From Aerococcus sp. (lineage in GTDB: Bacteria > Bacillota > Bacilli > Lactobacillales > Aerococcaceae), in contig JAUMZE010000003.1 of the NCBI GenBank assembly GCA_030528285.1, positions 1-64,000 of the forward strand: a stretch of 64,000 nt of DNA, given 5' to 3'. Within the stretch, counting starts at the first letter, position 1. Each line of letters begins with the position of its first letter. The notes beneath the pieces are model-generated. The model was not told where the DNA came from. It ran no database searches and was given only the letters and a program-made list of their open reading frames with translations. Position numbers and translations under genes: made by a program. Positions 61,483 to 64,000 of the stretch are shown piece by piece.

Positions 61483-63036
61483 ATGGCGCGTGACGATCAT
61501 CCTGATAATAAACAAAAGCAGAAGCGAACGCTGGTTGGGCTCTATCTCGCCCTCGTCGCCACGTTATTTCTGATTGGCATTTTTATTATCTGGAAATATG
61601 AAAAGGATAGTTATCACACGGTGGAAACGGATACCGTCAATTTGAGGAACGGCCCGGGAATTACCTACGACATTAAGACCCAAGCCAAATCAGGGGCTCG
61701 CTACCGGCTTATCGAAGAACAGCAGGATTGGGAGAAGGTTCTCCTCGAAAATGGACAAGCCGGCTGGATGCCAAAATGGCTCTCCAGTTCTAGCTGGGAT
61801 CAGAACCAAACCGATGAATCAGGGACAGGCTTTATCGCAACGATCATCAAGGATACCGATGCCCGCCAAGACGCCAAAGAAGACGGTAAGAAAGTGGCGG
61901 ACGTTGCCAAGAATGGGAAGTACAACATCCTCTTCCAACAAAAAGGCTGGCTACAAGTGCAGCTCAACCAACAACTCGGCTGGATCAAGCAAGAAGACGT
62001 TGAAATTACACCGGGACATATTCCATACCAAAGTGACAGCTCGAGCGCAACGGAGGATACGACCTTCCTCAAAGATTACGATTACACCGTCACTGCTGAA
62101 GCAGATGGCGCGCATATCCGCAAAGAGCCGGATTCCAACAGCGACATTGTCAAGGAAGCAAAAATGAAGGAGAGTTTTGCCTACCTCGGACAAAGCGGTG
62201 CCTTCTATCATGTGAAAGCGAGCGACGGTACTGAGGGGTATCTGGCAAACTGGCTCGCCACCTCCAACTCCAAGGCAATGCAGAAACTGGCTGAAACCGC
62301 AAAAGCGACGACCACGCTCAATCAGAAGACGATTGTGATCGATGCCGGCCACGGTGGCGAGGATCCAGGAGCGATTGCGCAGGATAACACAACCTACGAG
62401 AAGAATATGACCCTGAACACTGCCAAAGCTACACAAAAAGCCCTCGAAGCAGCCGGTGCCAAAGTCATTATGACACGAACAGACGATACCTATGTCGGGT
62501 TAGCCGAACGCGGAGAGCTTGCCAACAAGAATAATGTGGATGCCTTTATCAGTTTCCACTATGATTCTGCCGAAGAAAAAACAGCCTCAGGAACCACGCT
62601 CTATTACTACCATGATCATTCGATACCGATGATCCAAGCCATCCAAGCGCAGTTATTGGAACAAGGCGCTCTGCCGAATACCGGCTACGATTATGCGAAT
62701 TACCAGGTGCTCCGTGATACCAAGATGGTCGCTACCCTGATCGAATTAGGCTATATGTCCAATCCGAGTGACGTGAAGGTCTTCAATCAGGATAGCTACT
62801 ACCAGAAAGTCGCCAAAGCCGTGGTGGACGGACTCACCGTTTACTTCAACCAAAAAGCCGATCTGATGAAACAGATTGATCCAACCGCCACAGGATCAGC
62901 AACAGCGAAAGGAACCACCACAGACGATACTGAATCGGATTCCTCCAGTAGTACGGATCATACGGTCACCTCTACGACGAGCGATCAAGCGACCAGTCAA
63001 ATGAGTGCCTCCAGTGAAGCAGGTGCCAGTGAATAA
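61483..63036 (+). CDS. SH3-domain N-acetylmuramoyl-L-alanine amidase, 517 aa
   Basis: Peptidoglycan hydrolase exported through one N-terminal helix (about residues 18-38, L-Y-L-A-L-V-A-T-L-F-L-I-G-I-F). Three bacterial SH3 repeats follow (T-V-N-L-R-N-G-P-G at about 50, then at about 115-165, and A-D-G-A-H-I-R-K-E-P-D at about 205-260). The amidase_3 domain (about 283-455) holds the zinc ligands in V-I-D-A-G-H-G-G, E-K-N and I-S-F-H-Y-D, with catalytic Glu in L-I-E-L-G-Y-M. The C-terminal 60 residues are Ser/Thr-rich. GGAAGTGACGAG precedes the ATG. Confidence 0.92.
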   Translation: MARDDHPDNKQKQKRTLVGLYLALVATLFLIGIFIIWKYEKDSYHTVETDTVNLRNGPGITYDIKTQAKSGARYRLIEEQQDWEKVLLENGQAGWMPKWLSSSSWDQNQTDESGTGFIATIIKDTDARQDAKEDGKKVADVAKNGKYNILFQQKGWLQVQLNQQLGWIKQEDVEITPGHIPYQSDSSSATEDTTFLKDYDYTVTAEADGAHIRKEPDSNSDIVKEAKMKESFAYLGQSGAFYHVKASDGTEGYLANWLATSNSKAMQKLAETAKATTTLNQKTIVIDAGHGGEDPGAIAQDNTTYEKNMTLNTAKATQKALEAAGAKVIMTRTDDTYVGLAERGELANKNNVDAFISFHYDSAEEKTASGTTLYYYHDHSIPMIQAIQAQLLEQGALPNTGYDYANYQVLRDTKMVATLIELGYMSNPSDVKVFNQDSYYQKVAKAVVDGLTVYFNQKADLMKQIDPTATGSATAKGTTTDDTESDSSSSTDHTVTSTTSDQATSQMSASSEAGASE

Positions 63037-63061
63037 TAGCTTCCTATGATGAAGCCATAAT

Positions 63062-63107
63062 AATATCCCACGTCTATAGCGTTATCAGGCTACGGACGTG
63101 GGATATT
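63062..63107. terminator. Bidirectional terminator after the amidase gene
   Basis: Perfect 13-base arms AATATCCCACGTC and GACGTGGGATATT around a 20-base loop; T-rich on both sides. Confidence 0.8.
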
Positions 63108-63129
63108 TTATTATATATATGATTCCTCA

Positions 63130-63873
63130 CTATTTTCTCTTTGTGATCACATATAATGAAACCAAGAATCCAATACACCCCCATATAAATACAATAAAGT
63201 AGTTCCTTAGGTTGAATGGGGTTAAATGAAATAGGCTGGATCTGATAATCTCACTGACAGGTACAAACGGTAAAAAGTTATAGAAAGCTCCCATCCATCT
63301 CGGCAATCGGTCGGCTGGGTAAATAATCGGAGAAAATAGCAGTCCTCCCATCATGATCAATTGGGTCATTAAGGTCATCATGTTTGCTGGAAACAAATAG
63401 GCGATCGCAAACCCTAAAAAGATGAGTGAAGTGATCACAAAGAGTAAACTGAGAATTTCTAGTATCCCAGTAAATATATCTAAATGAAAGCTCATAGCCC
63501 CAATCACTAGACATACCAATATTCCTGGTAAGGCAACACCACCCCAAATGATGAGGTCTGATAGTAAAATACCTACCCTATTGATCGGTAATGTCTGTTG
63601 ATAGTCCAATACACCACTTTGCTTGGATTCACTGACGATCTGGGGGGATAAAACACAGGTGACGGCAACAATATTCATCGTGGTTGCACCCGTACACAAA
63701 AATGATCGTTCTAACTCATTACTTGCATTGGTAATAAATGAGAAACCATAAATGATTGCCATCGATAGGATCAGCTGCACAATCACAAACACAGGAATAT
63801 AAAACTTATGTCGGAGCAAACTCCACCATAGTAACCCGCTAAATGCACTTTTCCTGCTTTTCTTGAGTCTCAT
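63130..63873 (-). CDS. ABC-2-type membrane permease, 247 aa
   Basis: Six predicted membrane helices and an overall ABC-2 transporter layout: cytoplasmic basic N-terminus (M-R-L-K-K-S-R-K-S), helices near 30-50, 65-85, 110-130, 140-165, 170-190 and 220-242. No substrate can be named; such permeases export antibiotics, lantibiotics or polysaccharide. It starts inside the preceding frame (63839-64000), a 35-base overlap that implies a joint operon. Codon use is more AT-rich than the glycolytic genes, hinting at later acquisition. Confidence 0.8.
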   Translation of the reverse strand: MRLKKSRKSAFSGLLWWSLLRHKFYIPVFVIVQLILSMAIIYGFSFITNASNELERSFLCTGATTMNIVAVTCVLSPQIVSESKQSGVLDYQQTLPINRVGILLSDLIIWGGVALPGILVCLVIGAMSFHLDIFTGILEILSLLFVITSLIFLGFAIAYLFPANMMTLMTQLIMMGGLLFSPIIYPADRLPRWMGAFYNFLPFVPVSEIIRSSLFHLTPFNLRNYFIVFIWGCIGFLVSLYVITKRK

Positions 63874-64000
63874 TGATCATATCCTCATAACTCTCAAATA
63901 AACTGGCTATTTTCATATCATAACCGCTCGCTTTGCCTTCTCTCAACAGCTTCAAAACGACGCCTAATGTTTTTAGGACTTCCCTTTCCTTTAAAGAGAT
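63839..64000 (-). CDS. Partial reading frame upstream of the permease (C-terminus)
   Basis: A minus-strand frame runs in from the right edge and ends at TAG 63839-63841. The visible 53 residues include S-L-K-E-R-E-V-L-K-T-L-G-V-V-L-K-L-L-R and a helical tail. Its position is where the ATPase partner of an ABC-2 permease is normally found, but no ABC motif falls in the visible part. It could also be a small regulator. Confidence 0.5.
   Translation of the reverse strand: MSLKEREVLKTLGVVLKLLREGKASGYDMKIASLFESYEDMINETQEKQEKCI

Overview
The window is a bacterial chromosome segment of moderate GC from a Gram-positive Bacillota, most likely the order Lactobacillales. Evidence for this is the cggR-gap-pgk-tpiA-eno cluster, dnaG-rpoD, murT-gatD, an EpuA-type small protein behind murA, a THF riboswitch before folT, a glmS ribozyme, a T-box before hisS-aspS and a CtsR-like box at clpP. 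The glgBCDA operon and general gene style fit an Aerococcaceae- or Carnobacteriaceae-like organism, but the species cannot be fixed from the sequence alone.

Region 1-6.3 kb is the integrase end of a prophage or prophage-like element. A leftward early operon (two tiny proteins, a Cro-like regulator, an adenine methyltransferase broken by two frameshifts, an HTH-like protein, a regulator broken by a stop codon, then unknown proteins) diverges from a rightward lysogeny operon (S24-type CI repressor, a 40-residue basic protein, a Doc toxin). A tyrosine integrase closes the element. The divergent promoter carries clear CTTCAG/CTGAAG operators, and a near-identical third copy lies just before the methyltransferase. 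6.3-6.85 kb is a degenerate border.

6.9-61 kb is core genome, mostly on the minus strand. In window order it holds: a membrane/coiled-coil protein; lower glycolysis under CggR; a lipid kinase; clpP; rpoD-dnaG; engB and clpX; three scattered tRNAs that all have C at the wobble position (Glu-CTC, Thr-CGT, Arg-CCG); an HMCES/YedK protein; upp-murA-epuA; tdk-prfA-prmC-ywlC; murT-gatD; a heterodimeric ABC exporter; an AI-2E-type transporter; a lactonase; a PTS IIA(Glc) protein; uppP; lplA; folT; the glycogen synthesis operon glgB-glgC-glgD-glgA; nagB; a Cof-type phosphatase; glmS; a Fur/Zur regulator; a PEP-synthase regulatory kinase/phosphatase; nfo; RDD-sppA; hisS-aspS. The right end has an SH3/amidase cell-wall hydrolase and a truncated ABC-2 exporter.

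The genes share clear themes. Glycolysis, glycogen storage, nagB/glmS (opposite directions around glucosamine-6-P) and PTS IIA control carbon flow. murA, uppP, murT-gatD, glmS and the amidase serve the cell wall. Regulatory RNA is prominent: THF riboswitch, glmS ribozyme, T-box, a hairpin between the glgC ribosome-binding site and its start, and an unassigned structured RNA of about 180 nt with its own promoter and terminator between glgB and nagB. The last, together with repeated TTTATCTAT motifs at the glgB promoter, is the least explained part of the core region.
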